Below, in pieces: positions 37,642 to 45,846 of a DNA stretch of 64,000 bases. The stretch is taken from NCBI GenBank assembly GCA_021414025.1, contig JAIOPG010000002.1, positions 124,001 through 188,000 on the forward strand, given 5' to 3'. Under the pieces are notes generated by a model. It had not been told where the DNA came from. It did not search any database and saw only the letters and a list, made by a program, of their open reading frames with translations. The DNA is from Planctomycetota bacterium (lineage in GTDB: Bacteria; Planctomycetota; Phycisphaerae; Phycisphaerales; SM1A02). Position numbers and translations under genes: made by a program. Each line of letters starts with the position of its first letter. The stretch's first letter is position 1.

Positions 37642-38328
37642 ATGCCCATCGCAATCCTCGGAAAGAAAATTGGAATGACGCGCTGGTTCATGGAAGATGG
37701 CCGCAACATTCCCGTCACCGTGATCCAGGCCGGACCGTGCGTCGTCACCCAGGTGAAGACTGCGGAGTCCGATGGATATGCCGCGGTGCAGCTCGCCTTC
37801 GACGATGCCAAGCCCCGCGCCACCACGCAGCAGCTCATCGGTCACGACGCCAAGGCCGGATCGGTCCCCAAGCGCGTCCACCAGGAACTTCGCCTTGAGA
37901 AGGATGAAGAGGCCTCGGCGTACCAACTCGGCCAGGTTGTTTCCGTCGACACCTTCAGCGGATTGAAGTTTGTCGATGTCAGCGGCACCTCCAAGGGCAA
38001 GGGCTTCCAGGGCACCATGGTGCGCTGGAACTTCAAGGGCATCTGCGCCAGCCACGGCACCGAGCGCAAGCATCGTTCGCCCGGCAGCATCGGCGGCGGC
38101 GGAACCGATCGCGGCACCGGCCCCAAGCTCAAGAAGGGCAAGAAGATGTCCGGCCGCATGGGTGGCGAGCGCACCACCGTCCGCAGCCTCGACCTGATCT
38201 CGGTCGACACCGAAAAGAATTTGCTGGTCGTCAAGGGCGCGGTGCCCGGGGCGTCCAATGGATATTTGTTCATTCGCACCCCCAAGCGTCTATATAAGAC
38301 AAAGGCAGTACTTCAGGCGGCAAAATAA
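37642..38328 (+). CDS. rplC: Ribosomal protein L3
   Basis: A 228-residue L3, an early-assembly 50S protein. It has LGKKIGMTRWF at the N-terminus and the long loop GTERKHRSPGSIGGGGTDRG that reaches the peptidyl-transferase region, then KGAVPGASNGYLFI. Thirteen bases separate it from rpsJ, and 150 unusual bases follow before rplD. Confidence 0.97.
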   Translation: MPIAILGKKIGMTRWFMEDGRNIPVTVIQAGPCVVTQVKTAESDGYAAVQLAFDDAKPRATTQQLIGHDAKAGSVPKRVHQELRLEKDEEASAYQLGQVVSVDTFSGLKFVDVSGTSKGKGFQGTMVRWNFKGICASHGTERKHRSPGSIGGGGTDRGTGPKLKKGKKMSGRMGGERTTVRSLDLISVDTEKNLLVVKGAVPGASNGYLFIRTPKRLYKTKAVLQAAK

Positions 38329-38340
38329 CCGGCTGAAAGA

Positions 38341-38464
38341 TTGGGAAGGCCGTTACGGAACCGCCCAGTCGCGACAGTTTGCAGAACCCCAACCGAGTCG
38401 ATCCCTGCCAAGCCCAGAAGTAACGGGCCTTGGAGGGTAGGCGAGACGGCCTGATCAACAGGCC
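38341..38464 (+). promoter_or_regulatory. Structured leader between rplC and rplD
   Basis: In a 150-base gap where this operon is normally tight, the RNA can form a long bulged stem (38403-38415 with 38425-38437, 12 pairs, loop AGAAGTAAC) and a perfect 6-pair hairpin GGCCTG/CAGGCC (38448-38464) ending 14 bases before the rplD start. An outer TTGGG/CCCAA pair (38341/38392) is also possible. No T-run follows, so translational control is likelier than termination. L4 regulates the S10 operon in some bacteria, but there the site is at the operon start. Confidence 0.5.
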
Positions 38465-38478
38465 AAAAGGTAAGAACC

Positions 38479-39138
38479 ATGATTGAACTTCCAATCCTCG
38501 ATGGCAACGGCAAGAAAGTGGACGTCCTCAAGATCGATGAGGCCACGCTCGGCGGCGAAGTCCGCCCGGCTCTCCTGAAGCAGGCCTACGTCATCACCCA
38601 CGGCAATCAACGACAGGGTTCCGCTCGAACCAAGAGCCGCGGCAGCGTCGCGGGCTCCACACGAAAGCTCTACAAGCAAAAAGGCACGGGCAATGCCCGC
38701 GTCGGCGCCTCGCGCGTTCCGCACCGCAAGGGCGGCGGCGTGGCCTTCTCCAAGACCCGCACCCGCGAGGATTTCCGCACCTCGATGACCCGCAAGATGC
38801 GTCAGCTCGCCAATCGCAACGCGCTGCTGGCCAAACTGGTCGACAGCGAGGTGAAGTGCATGAAGGAGCTTTCCTTCGCCAAGCCGCGCACCAAGGACTT
38901 CGCCGCGCTGCTCAAGGCCTGCGGCGTCGATCGCACCTGCCTGGTCGCCGTCGACGGCACCAATCAGAACACCATCGCCAGCGCCCGCAATGTGGCGGGC
39001 GTCAGCGTGGTCCGCATCGAGCAGCTCACCGCGTTCGATCTGCTCAACCACCGTTTCCTGGTGGTGGACAAGGCCGCCCTGCAGTCGTTCATCGACGGCA
39101 CCGCCTTTCAAACCGCTGATTCCAAGGAGGCCGCGTAA
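38479..39138 (+). CDS. rplD: Ribosomal protein L4
   Basis: A 219-residue L4. It has NQRQGSARTKSRGSVAGSTRK and the long-loop motif KGTGNARVGASRVPHRKGGG that lines the exit tunnel. The start, preceded by AAAAGG, follows a structured gap. The stop overlaps rplW by one base (TAATG). Confidence 0.97.
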   Translation: MIELPILDGNGKKVDVLKIDEATLGGEVRPALLKQAYVITHGNQRQGSARTKSRGSVAGSTRKLYKQKGTGNARVGASRVPHRKGGGVAFSKTRTREDFRTSMTRKMRQLANRNALLAKLVDSEVKCMKELSFAKPRTKDFAALLKACGVDRTCLVAVDGTNQNTIASARNVAGVSVVRIEQLTAFDLLNHRFLVVDKAALQSFIDGTAFQTADSKEAA

Positions 39139-39416
39139 TGGAAGCCACACGAGTCATTCGCCGCCCGATCGTCACGGAAAAAGCCACCTTCGCCACCGGC
39201 AAGGCGAACCAGTACACCTTTGAGGTGGACGGCAAGGCCACCAAGGACGACATCAAGAAGGCCGTGAAGAAGATGTACAACGTCCGCGTGCTGGGGGTCA
39301 ACACCCAGATCCGCAAGGCCCGCGACCGCGCCATGAAGTTCGGCCTGGTCACCGGCAAGCTGACCAAGCGGGCGATCGTGAAAATTCATGCTGAGGACAA
39401 GATCGAGCTCTTCTGA
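39138..39416 (+). CDS. rplW: Ribosomal protein L23
   Basis: A 92-residue L23 at the tunnel exit, where signal recognition particle and trigger factor dock. VIRRPIVTEKATF, the beta-hairpin KANQYTFEVDGKATKDDIKK and VRVLGVNT are typical. It is followed by rplB after 14 bases. Confidence 0.96.
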   Translation: MEATRVIRRPIVTEKATFATGKANQYTFEVDGKATKDDIKKAVKKMYNVRVLGVNTQIRKARDRAMKFGLVTGKLTKRAIVKIHAEDKIELF

Positions 39417-39430
39417 GCAAAGGAATTCCA

Positions 39431-40285
39431 ATGGCGATTCGAGTCTATAAAAGAACATCGGCCGGACGGCGCAACGCGAGCGTGAACCTGCACACCGAGG
39501 TCACACGCTCCAAGCCCGAGAAGAGCCTCTGCCGTCCGCTCTCCAAGACCGGCGGCCGCAACTGCCAGGGCAAGCTCACCGTCATCCAGCAGGGCGGCGG
39601 CCACAAGCGCCGCTACCGGCTGATCGACTTCAAGCGCCGCAAGGATGACGTGGTCGCCACCGTGACCACCATCGAGTACGACCCCAACCGCTCCTGCCAC
39701 ATCGCGCTGCTCACCTACGCCGACGGCGACAAGCGCTACATCCTGGCCCCCAAGGGCATCACGGTCGGACAGAAGATTCTCTCCAGCCAGAAGCTGATCG
39801 ATCCCAACGTCGGCAACTGCATGCCGCTGAAGAACATTCCCGCCGGCCTCGACGTGCACTGCGTCGAGATGGTGCCGATGCGCGGCGGCGCCCTGGTGCG
39901 CTCCGCCGGCATGAGCGCCCGACTGACGAATAAGGAAGGCCGCATGGCGACCCTCGTGCTGCCCTCGGGTGAAATCCGCCAGGTGCTGCTTGAGTGCCGC
40001 GCCACCATCGGCGCCGTCGGCAACGCCGATCACGCCAATGTCGTGCTCGGAAAAGCCGGTCGCGCCCGCTGGCTCGGACGACGTCCGCGCACCCGCGGTG
40101 TGGCCATGAGCCATCACCAGCATCCGCACGGCGGTGGCGAAGGTCGCAGCAAGGGAGGCCAGGAGCCTTCCAACGCCAGCGGCACGCAAAGCAAGGGCGG
40201 ACGGACCCGTCGATACGGGCTGTCCAGCGATGACCTGATCATTCGTCGGCGCTTCAGCCGCCGTTACGGCCAATTGAAACTCTGA
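39431..40285 (+). CDS. rplB: Ribosomal protein L2
   Basis: A 284-residue L2 with KTGGRNCQGKLTVIQQGGGH at the N-terminal half and the conserved HPHGGGEGRSKGG near the C-terminus, where the functionally important His sits close to the peptidyl-transferase centre. Normal length for a bacterial L2. Confidence 0.98.
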   Translation: MAIRVYKRTSAGRRNASVNLHTEVTRSKPEKSLCRPLSKTGGRNCQGKLTVIQQGGGHKRRYRLIDFKRRKDDVVATVTTIEYDPNRSCHIALLTYADGDKRYILAPKGITVGQKILSSQKLIDPNVGNCMPLKNIPAGLDVHCVEMVPMRGGALVRSAGMSARLTNKEGRMATLVLPSGEIRQVLLECRATIGAVGNADHANVVLGKAGRARWLGRRPRTRGVAMSHHQHPHGGGEGRSKGGQEPSNASGTQSKGGRTRRYGLSSDDLIIRRRFSRRYGQLKL

Positions 40286-40300
40286 TAGAGGAAATGAACC

Positions 40301-40642
40301 ATGAGTCGATCGACTAAAAAAGGACCGTTCGTTGACGAGAAGCTCTACCGCAAGGTGGAGAAGATGCAGGCTTCGGAGCGGCGCACGCCACTGAAGACCT
40401 ACAAGCGCTCCTGCACCATCGTGCCGGAGTTCGTCGGCATCACCTTCCAGGTCCACAACGGCAAGTCCTTCCTGGACTGCTTCGTTACCGAGGACATGGT
40501 CGGTCACAAGCTCGGCGAGTTCTCGCCCACCCGCGTCTTCCGCGGACACACCAACAAGAAGGAAGGCCTTGACGCCGGACCCGGCGCCGGCGGCCCGAGC
40601 GCTGGTCCGTCAAGCGGCCCCAAGAGCGGTCCTAAGAAGTGA
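40301..40642 (+). CDS. rpsS: Ribosomal protein S19 with Gly/Pro-rich tail
   Basis: A 113-residue S19. The core ([53 protein letters not shown]) is standard and ends near residue 86. A Gly/Pro/Ser/Lys tail of about 25 residues ([20 protein letters not shown]) follows, which most bacteria lack. Confidence 0.97.
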   Translation: MSRSTKKGPFVDEKLYRKVEKMQASERRTPLKTYKRSCTIVPEFVGITFQVHNGKSFLDCFVTEDMVGHKLGEFSPTRVFRGHTNKKEGLDAGPGAGGPSAGPSSGPKSGPKK

Positions 40643-40662
40643 CCCCGAGAGGAACAACCACC

Positions 40663-40992
40663 ATGGCCTATCAATCCTGTCATCGTTACGCTCGAATCGC
40701 CCCCCGCAAGGCCCGCCTTGTGGCGGACATGATCCGCGGCAAGCCCGTGGACCAGGCCCTCACGGCCCTGGACTTCAGCACCAAGCGCGGCGCCAGCTTC
40801 CTCCGCTACGTCCTTCGCGCGGCCATCGCGCAAGCCGAGTTGGCCAGCGTCGATCCGGGCCGGCTGTTCGTCAGCGAGAGCCGCGTCGACGAGGGCCCGA
40901 CCCTCAAGCGCTTCCAGGAAAAGGACCGCGGTCGTTCACACCAGATCCTCAAACGCACTTGCCACCTTCATGTGGCGGTGGATGCCCGCTGA
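40663..40992 (+). CDS. rplV: Ribosomal protein L22
   Basis: A 109-residue L22. RYARIAPRKARLVADMIRGK is the family start, and the C-terminal beta-hairpin (DRGRSHQILKRTCHLHV) lines the exit tunnel. I start at ATG 40663, which has GAGAGGAA upstream; an earlier GTG at 40639 overlaps rpsS but lacks similarity. Confidence 0.96.
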   Translation: MAYQSCHRYARIAPRKARLVADMIRGKPVDQALTALDFSTKRGASFLRYVLRAAIAQAELASVDPGRLFVSESRVDEGPTLKRFQEKDRGRSHQILKRTCHLHVAVDAR

Positions 40993-41010
40993 TCGCGAAG
41001 GAATAGAACC

Positions 41011-41715
41011 ATGGGACAAAAAACACATCCATTTGGCTTCCGAGTCGGAGTCACCGAGCCGCACAAGAGCCGCTGGTTCGCCCCCAAGGCGCTCTTCGGC
41101 GAGCTGCTGATCGAGGACTACCGCATCCGCGCCTTCATCGACAAGCGCCTCAACAAGACCCCGCCCTACGCCGCGGTCTCCGATGTGCACATCGAGCGCA
41201 CCCGCGAGGAGCTGGCTGTGATCGTGAAGACGGCGCGTCCCGGCCAGGTGGTCGGTCTCAAGGGTGCCGAAGTGGAGAAGCTCACCGCCGACCTGCAGGT
41301 CCTCACCGGCCGCAAGGTGGTCATCCGCATCATCGAAATCAAGAATCCGGAAATCGACGCCAAGCTGATCGCCGACTCGCTCGCCGAGCAGATCAAGAAG
41401 CGCGCCAACTTCCGCAAGGTGCTCAAGCAGCGCTGCGAAGGCGCCATGCAGAATGGCGCCTTGGGAGTCCGCATTCAGGTCTCCGGCCGCATCGGCGGCG
41501 CCGAAATGAGCCGCGTGCTCAACACGCGCCTGGGCACGATCCCGTTGAGCACTTTGCAGGCCAACGTGGACTACGCCATGACCCACGTGTTCACCACCAG
41601 CGGCGTGCTGGGCGTGAAGGTGTGGGTGTTCAAGGGCATGTACAGCGAATCGCAGCCGGATGAAGTGGTGTCGAATGCAGCGGGTGGCCGCGCCCGCGCC
41701 CGCGGCCGCCATTAA
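41011..41715 (+). CDS. rpsC: Ribosomal protein S3
   Basis: A 234-residue S3 with the N-terminal MGQKTHPFGFRVGVTE, a KH domain (about residues 65-110) and the C-terminal part with GALGVRIQVSGRIGGAEMSR and a wide loop. It ends in an Arg-rich tail (GGRARARGRH). S3 is in the 30S mRNA entry site and has helicase function. Confidence 0.98.
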   Translation: MGQKTHPFGFRVGVTEPHKSRWFAPKALFGELLIEDYRIRAFIDKRLNKTPPYAAVSDVHIERTREELAVIVKTARPGQVVGLKGAEVEKLTADLQVLTGRKVVIRIIEIKNPEIDAKLIADSLAEQIKKRANFRKVLKQRCEGAMQNGALGVRIQVSGRIGGAEMSRVLNTRLGTIPLSTLQANVDYAMTHVFTTSGVLGVKVWVFKGMYSESQPDEVVSNAAGGRARARGRH

Positions 41716-41742
41716 AAAGAATCAGGACCCAGGAGATCAGTC

Positions 41743-42162
41743 ATGAGTTTCATGCCAAAACGAGTTAAGTTCCGCAAGCAGCAGCGCGGCAAGATGAAGG
41801 GCAACGCCACGCGCGGCAACTATGTCGCCTTCGGCGACTACGGTCTGCAGAGCCTGCAGACGCATTGGCTCAGCGCCCGCCAGATCGAGGCGGGACGCGT
41901 CGCGGCCCAGCACTTCCTGCGCCGCCAGGGCGTGCTTTACATCCGCGTCTTCCCTGACAAGCCGATTTCAAAGAAGCCGCTGGAAACCCGAATGGGAACC
42001 GGCAAGGCGCCCGTCGACTATTGGGCCGCCTGCATCAAGCCCGGAACCCTGATCTACGAGATCGCCGGAGTCCCCGAGGAATTGGCGAAGCAGGCCTTCG
42101 CCCGCATCGCCCACAAGATGCCCGTGAAGTGCCGCTTCGTGGGTCGCCGCATCGCCGTCTGA
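41743..42162 (+). CDS. rplP: Ribosomal protein L16
   Basis: A 139-residue L16 that contacts the A-site tRNA. It has MPKRVKFRKQQRGKMKGNATRG, IEAGRVAAQHF and ETRMGTGKAPVDYWAACIKPG. It follows rpsC after 27 bases and precedes rpmC. Confidence 0.97.
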   Translation: MSFMPKRVKFRKQQRGKMKGNATRGNYVAFGDYGLQSLQTHWLSARQIEAGRVAAQHFLRRQGVLYIRVFPDKPISKKPLETRMGTGKAPVDYWAACIKPGTLIYEIAGVPEELAKQAFARIAHKMPVKCRFVGRRIAV

Positions 42163-42174
42163 TTGGAGTCAATA

Positions 42175-42579
42175 ATGAACGCACATGACATTCGCAAACT
42201 GACCTTGGAACAAGTGAAGGACGAGCTCACCGCGTCGCGCCGCAAGATTTTCGATCTTCGCGCCCAGGCCGTGACCGAGAAGGTCGCCAACACCAGCCAG
42301 TTCGGCACGCTCCGCCGCACCATCGCCCGCCTTTTGACCGAGCAGGGGGTTCGTGCCCGTGCCGCCTCGCCCGCCGCCGGCAAGAAGTTCATCCGCGGCC
42401 TCTCCAAGGAGGGCCGCGAGAAGCTGATCGCCAAGACCGTCCATCCGTCGACCTACTCCAAGGCCGGAACCAAGAATCCCGCGGGCAAGACCGCTGAGAA
42501 GTCCGCGAAGAAGACCGCCGGCGCGACCGCCGCGGTCTCCAAGCCCAAGACCCGCCGCAAGGCCGAGGTGAAATCATGA
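42175..42579 (+). CDS. rpmC: Ribosomal protein L29 with long basic tail
   Basis: A 134-residue L29, twice the usual length of about 65. The core ([32 protein letters not shown]) ends near residue 62. The added tail, rich in Lys, Ala and Thr, includes [14 protein letters not shown] and ends in [12 protein letters not shown]. Start ATG 42175; the stop overlaps rpsQ as ATGA. Confidence 0.9.
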   Translation: MNAHDIRKLTLEQVKDELTASRRKIFDLRAQAVTEKVANTSQFGTLRRTIARLLTEQGVRARAASPAAGKKFIRGLSKEGREKLIAKTVHPSTYSKAGTKNPAGKTAEKSAKKTAGATAAVSKPKTRRKAEVKS

Positions 42580-42887
42580 GTCACAAGACCGCCGCCGTCA
42601 CCATCCCGCCCAAGAGCCCGCGCCGCATCGGCGTGGTCGAGAGCGACAAGCGGGTCAAGACCCGCACCGTGGTGGTGAATTTCGTGACCAAGCATCCCAA
42701 GTACGGCAAGTACGTGAAGAAGCGGACCGTGCTGCACGTGCACGACGAGAAGAACGAAAGCGGCCTCGGCGACCGCGTCGAGGTGGCCGAGTGCCGCCCG
42801 ATCAGCCGGACCAAGAACTGGATCCTTGTTCGCGTTGTCGAGAAGGCCCCGGTCAAACTTCTAGCCATGGAGGAGACAGCCCGCTGA
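42576..42887 (+). CDS. rpsQ: Ribosomal protein S17
   Basis: A 103-residue S17. [39 protein letters not shown] and [15 protein letters not shown] mark the family. It overlaps rpmC by four bases. The N-terminus has about 12 extra residues before the usual start of the fold. Confidence 0.97.
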   Translation: MSHKTAAVTIPPKSPRRIGVVESDKRVKTRTVVVNFVTKHPKYGKYVKKRTVLHVHDEKNESGLGDRVEVAECRPISRTKNWILVRVVEKAPVKLLAMEETAR

Positions 42888-42906
42888 CGCGGACTGCAGC
42901 AACACA

Positions 42907-43293
42907 ATGATTCAAAAAGAATCCAGAATCGAAGTCACCGACAACTCCGGCGCCAAGCTGGCCATGGTCATCGGCATCATGGGCGTCAGCACCGCCCGCG
43001 GCAAGTTCACCCGCGTCGCCATGGGCGTGGGCGACAAGGTCATGGTGGCCGTGAAGAAGGCCATTCCGACCGGCGACGTCAAGAGCGGCGACAAGGCCAT
43101 CGCGGTCATCGTGCGGACCAAGTATCCCACGCGACGCGACGACGGCAGCTACGTCCGCTTCGACTCCAACGCCTGCGTGCTCATCGACGCCGAGGGCAAT
43201 CCCCGCGGCACCCGCATCTTCGGCGCCGTGGCCCGCGAGCTGCGCGAGAAGAACTACATGAAGATCGTTTCGCTGGCAACGGAGGTGGTGTGA
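42907..43293 (+). CDS. rplN: Ribosomal protein L14
   Basis: A 128-residue L14 with [33 protein letters not shown] and [21 protein letters not shown] stretch of about six residues after [10 protein letters not shown] is normal for the family. The stop overlaps rplX (TGATG). Confidence 0.98.
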   Translation: MIQKESRIEVTDNSGAKLAMVIGIMGVSTARGKFTRVAMGVGDKVMVAVKKAIPTGDVKSGDKAIAVIVRTKYPTRRDDGSYVRFDSNACVLIDAEGNPRGTRIFGAVARELREKNYMKIVSLATEVV

Positions 43294-43631
43294 TGCCAAG
43301 GCACGTACGCAAAGGCGACATGGTTCTGGTCCGCGCCGGCAATCAGCGCGGCACCGTGGCCGAGGTCCTGGCGGTGATCCCGGATGACAACCGCGTCATC
43401 GTCAAGGGCGTCAACGTCCGCACCCACCACCTGAAGAAGACCCAGGCCCGTCCCCAGGGCGGTCTGCTCAAGCAGGAAGCCCCGATCCACATGTCCAACG
43501 TCAGCCCGGTGGTCGACGGCAAGCCGACCCGCGTCCGCTTCCAAACCAAGTCCGACGGCAGCAAGGTCCGCGTCGCGGCCCGCACCGGCAAGGAACTGCA
43601 CACGCTGCACGCTCCGTCCAAGAAGAAGTAA
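43293..43631 (+). CDS. rplX: Ribosomal protein L24
   Basis: A 112-residue L24, initiator of 50S assembly, with the KOW motif RKGDMVLVRAGNQRGTVAEV and NVRTHHLKKTQARPQGGLLK. Start ATG 43293 overlaps rplN by one base; the GTG just before it is less likely. Confidence 0.96.
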   Translation: MPRHVRKGDMVLVRAGNQRGTVAEVLAVIPDDNRVIVKGVNVRTHHLKKTQARPQGGLLKQEAPIHMSNVSPVVDGKPTRVRFQTKSDGSKVRVAARTGKELHTLHAPSKKK

Positions 43632-43658
43632 TTCGCACACCAGCCCAAAGAGAATCCC

Positions 43659-44249
43659 ATGGCCGCCCAGAAAACAATCCGCCTGCAGAAAATCTTCAAG
43701 GAAGAAGTCGTCCCGAAGGTGATGAAGGAGTTCAAGCTCAAGAACGCCCACCAGGTTCCCAAGCTCTCCAAGATCATCGTCTCCACCGGCGTCGGCAAGC
43801 GCCTGGAGAACCAGAAGCTCAAGCCTGAATTGAAGGACACCGTGGTCGACACCTACCGCAAGATCACCGGCCAGCAGCCGATCATGATCAAGGCCAAGAA
43901 GGCCGTGTCGAACTTCAAGGTCCGCGAGGGCGCTCCCAGCGCCTTCATGGTCACCATGCGCCGCGACCGCATGTGGGGCTTCCTGGATCGCCTGATCAAC
44001 CTCGCGATTCCGCGTATCAAGGATTTCCGCGGCGTGAACGACAAGAGCTTCGACGGCGGCGGCAGCTGGTGCATGGGTCTCTCCGAGCAGGCCGTGTGGC
44101 CGGAGATCAACATGGCCAACGTCAACCACAACATCGGAATGCACATCAACCTGGTCTTCGAGAACAGCACCCCGGCGATGAGCCGCTTCCTGCTGAGCGA
44201 GCTCGGCATGCCCTTCGCCCGGCCCGAAGCCACCAACAAGAAAGCCTGA
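43659..44249 (+). CDS. rplE: Ribosomal protein L5
   Basis: A 196-residue L5 that binds 5S rRNA. It has LSKIIVSTGVGKRLENQKL, TGQQPIMIKAKKAVSNFKVR and FRGVNDKSFDGGGSWCMGLSEQ. Slightly longer than the usual 180, with no unusual domain. Confidence 0.97.
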   Translation: MAAQKTIRLQKIFKEEVVPKVMKEFKLKNAHQVPKLSKIIVSTGVGKRLENQKLKPELKDTVVDTYRKITGQQPIMIKAKKAVSNFKVREGAPSAFMVTMRRDRMWGFLDRLINLAIPRIKDFRGVNDKSFDGGGSWCMGLSEQAVWPEINMANVNHNIGMHINLVFENSTPAMSRFLLSELGMPFARPEATNKKA

Positions 44250-44264
44250 TCCAAAGGAACCCCC

Positions 44265-44450
44265 ATGGCCAGCAAAAGAGTCTTTGTCAAAATGAAGCAG
44301 AAGCCGAAGTTCAGCACCCGCAAGCAGAGCCGGTGCGAAATCACCGGCCGCGCCCGCAGCGTCTACCGCAAGTTCCGCGTCTGCCGCCATGTGCTGCGCG
44401 AGCTCGCCTTGCAGGGCATGGTGCCCGGCATGCGCAAGGCGTCCTGGTAG
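44265..44450 (+). CDS. rpsN: Ribosomal protein S14, short form with lost zinc ligands
   Basis: A 61-residue S14 of the short (normally zinc-binding) length. Where that form has CEICG and CRxCF, this one has CEITG and CRHVL, so one Cys of each pair is replaced and a four-Cys zinc site cannot form. The family ending [11 protein letters not shown] is normal. It therefore looks zinc-independent, although short. Confidence 0.95.
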   Translation: MASKRVFVKMKQKPKFSTRKQSRCEITGRARSVYRKFRVCRHVLRELALQGMVPGMRKASW

Positions 44451-44470
44451 TCCGCACGAAGGAATTCCCA

Positions 44471-44869
44471 ATGCCCCTACACGATCTCACCGCCGACATG
44501 CTGACCCGCATCCGCAACGCCGTTTCGATTCACGCGAAGCAGGTCATGGTCTTGGACAACAAACTCAACTGCGGCGTCGCCAAGGTGCTGCAGGAGGAGG
44601 GCTTCATCCGCGGCTTCGAGCGCATCCCCGACAGCCGGGGCGGCCTGATCCGCGTCGACCTGAAGTACTCGCCCACCGGCGAGAGCGCCATCAACGCCAT
44701 CGACCGCGTCAGCACGACCGGCCGCCGCGTCTATTCGGGAACCAACGCGCTGCCCAAGCCCCAGCAGGGCCTGGGCATCGCCATTGTCAGCACAAGCTCT
44801 GGCGTGATGAGCGATCGTCGCTGTCGCGAGAGCAAGGTCGGCGGCGAAGTGGTCGCGGTCGTCTGCTAA
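44471..44869 (+). CDS. rpsH: Ribosomal protein S8
   Basis: A 132-residue S8: DLTADMLTRIRNA, LDNKLNCGVAKVLQEEGFI, VDLKYS and the closing STSSGVMSDRRCRESKVGGE. S8 binds 16S rRNA and, in some bacteria, the spc mRNA. Start ATG 44471; the larger open frame upstream is only a shadow of rplE. Confidence 0.97.
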   Translation: MPLHDLTADMLTRIRNAVSIHAKQVMVLDNKLNCGVAKVLQEEGFIRGFERIPDSRGGLIRVDLKYSPTGESAINAIDRVSTTGRRVYSGTNALPKPQQGLGIAIVSTSSGVMSDRRCRESKVGGEVVAVVC

Positions 44870-44887
44870 GGAAATCAAGGAGTCGTC

Positions 44888-45445
44888 ATGAGTCGCATCG
44901 GAAGAAAATCAATCGCAGTGCCCGCCGGCGTGAAGGTGCAGGTCAACGCCTCCACCCGCGTCATCGATTTCCAGGGGCCCAAGGGCAAGCTCTCCATGAC
45001 GCACCGACCCGAGGTGAAGGTGGCCTACAACGACGCCGACAAGAGCATCGTGTGCGAGGTCTCGCCCGAGCAGCTGGACGTGGGCAACAACCGCGCCTAC
45101 TGGGGCACCACCCGCTCCGTGATCAACGGCATGGTGGAGGGCGTCCTCAAGGGCTACGAGAAGAAGCTCGAGATCGTCGGCGTGGGCTGGGGCGCCAAGG
45201 TCCAGGGCAAGAAGCTCGTGCTCGCCATCGGTTTCGCCAATGCGATCGAGGTCATGATCCCCGCCAATCTCACCGTGGCCATCAACGGCACGCTGATCGA
45301 AGTCTCCGGTCCGAACAAGCAGACCGTGGGCGCCTTCGCCAGCGACGTCCGCGCCTGCCGCAAGCCCGAGCCCTACAACGGCAAGGGCATCAAGTACGTC
45401 GACGAAGTGATCCAGCGCAAGCAGGGCAAGGCGTTCGGCAGTTAA
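44888..45445 (+). CDS. rplF: Ribosomal protein L6
   Basis: A 185-residue L6 with MSRIGRKSIAVPAGVKVQV, WGTTRSVINGMVEGVLKGYE, IEVSGPNKQTVGAFASDVRA and the C-terminal PYNGKGIKYVDEVI. Normal length. Confidence 0.97.
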   Translation: MSRIGRKSIAVPAGVKVQVNASTRVIDFQGPKGKLSMTHRPEVKVAYNDADKSIVCEVSPEQLDVGNNRAYWGTTRSVINGMVEGVLKGYEKKLEIVGVGWGAKVQGKKLVLAIGFANAIEVMIPANLTVAINGTLIEVSGPNKQTVGAFASDVRACRKPEPYNGKGIKYVDEVIQRKQGKAFGS

Positions 45446-45465
45446 TCAACAAAGGAACCTGAACC

Positions 45466-45828
45466 ATGGCATCTGCAACACTGATCAAATTGAAGCGACG
45501 GACCCGCCGGAAGGCCGGACTTCGCAAGCGCATCATCGGCACCACGGAGCGGCCGCGCATGAGCGTGTTCCGCTCGCTCAACCACATCTACGTGCAGGTG
45601 ATCGACGACTCCAATGGTCGCACCCTGGTCTCCGCCAGCGATCGCGAGAAAGCCTCCGCGGCCGCCAAGGGCAAAGTGACTTCGGCGAAGAACATCGGAA
45701 AAGTGGTGGCCGAGCGGGCCGCCAAGGCCGGCGTGACCAAGGTGGTCTTCGACCGGAACGGATACCTCTTTCACGGCCGCGTCAAGGCGCTCGCCGAGGG
45801 CGCCCGCGAGGGCGGCCTGCAGTTCTGA
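45466..45828 (+). CDS. rplR: Ribosomal protein L18
   Basis: A 120-residue L18 that brings 5S rRNA into the large subunit. [40 protein letters not shown] and [21 protein letters not shown] are diagnostic. Confidence 0.97.
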   Translation: MASATLIKLKRRTRRKAGLRKRIIGTTERPRMSVFRSLNHIYVQVIDDSNGRTLVSASDREKASAAAKGKVTSAKNIGKVVAERAAKAGVTKVVFDRNGYLFHGRVKALAEGAREGGLQF

Positions 45829-45846
45829 TCGGAACGGAAACCCAAC

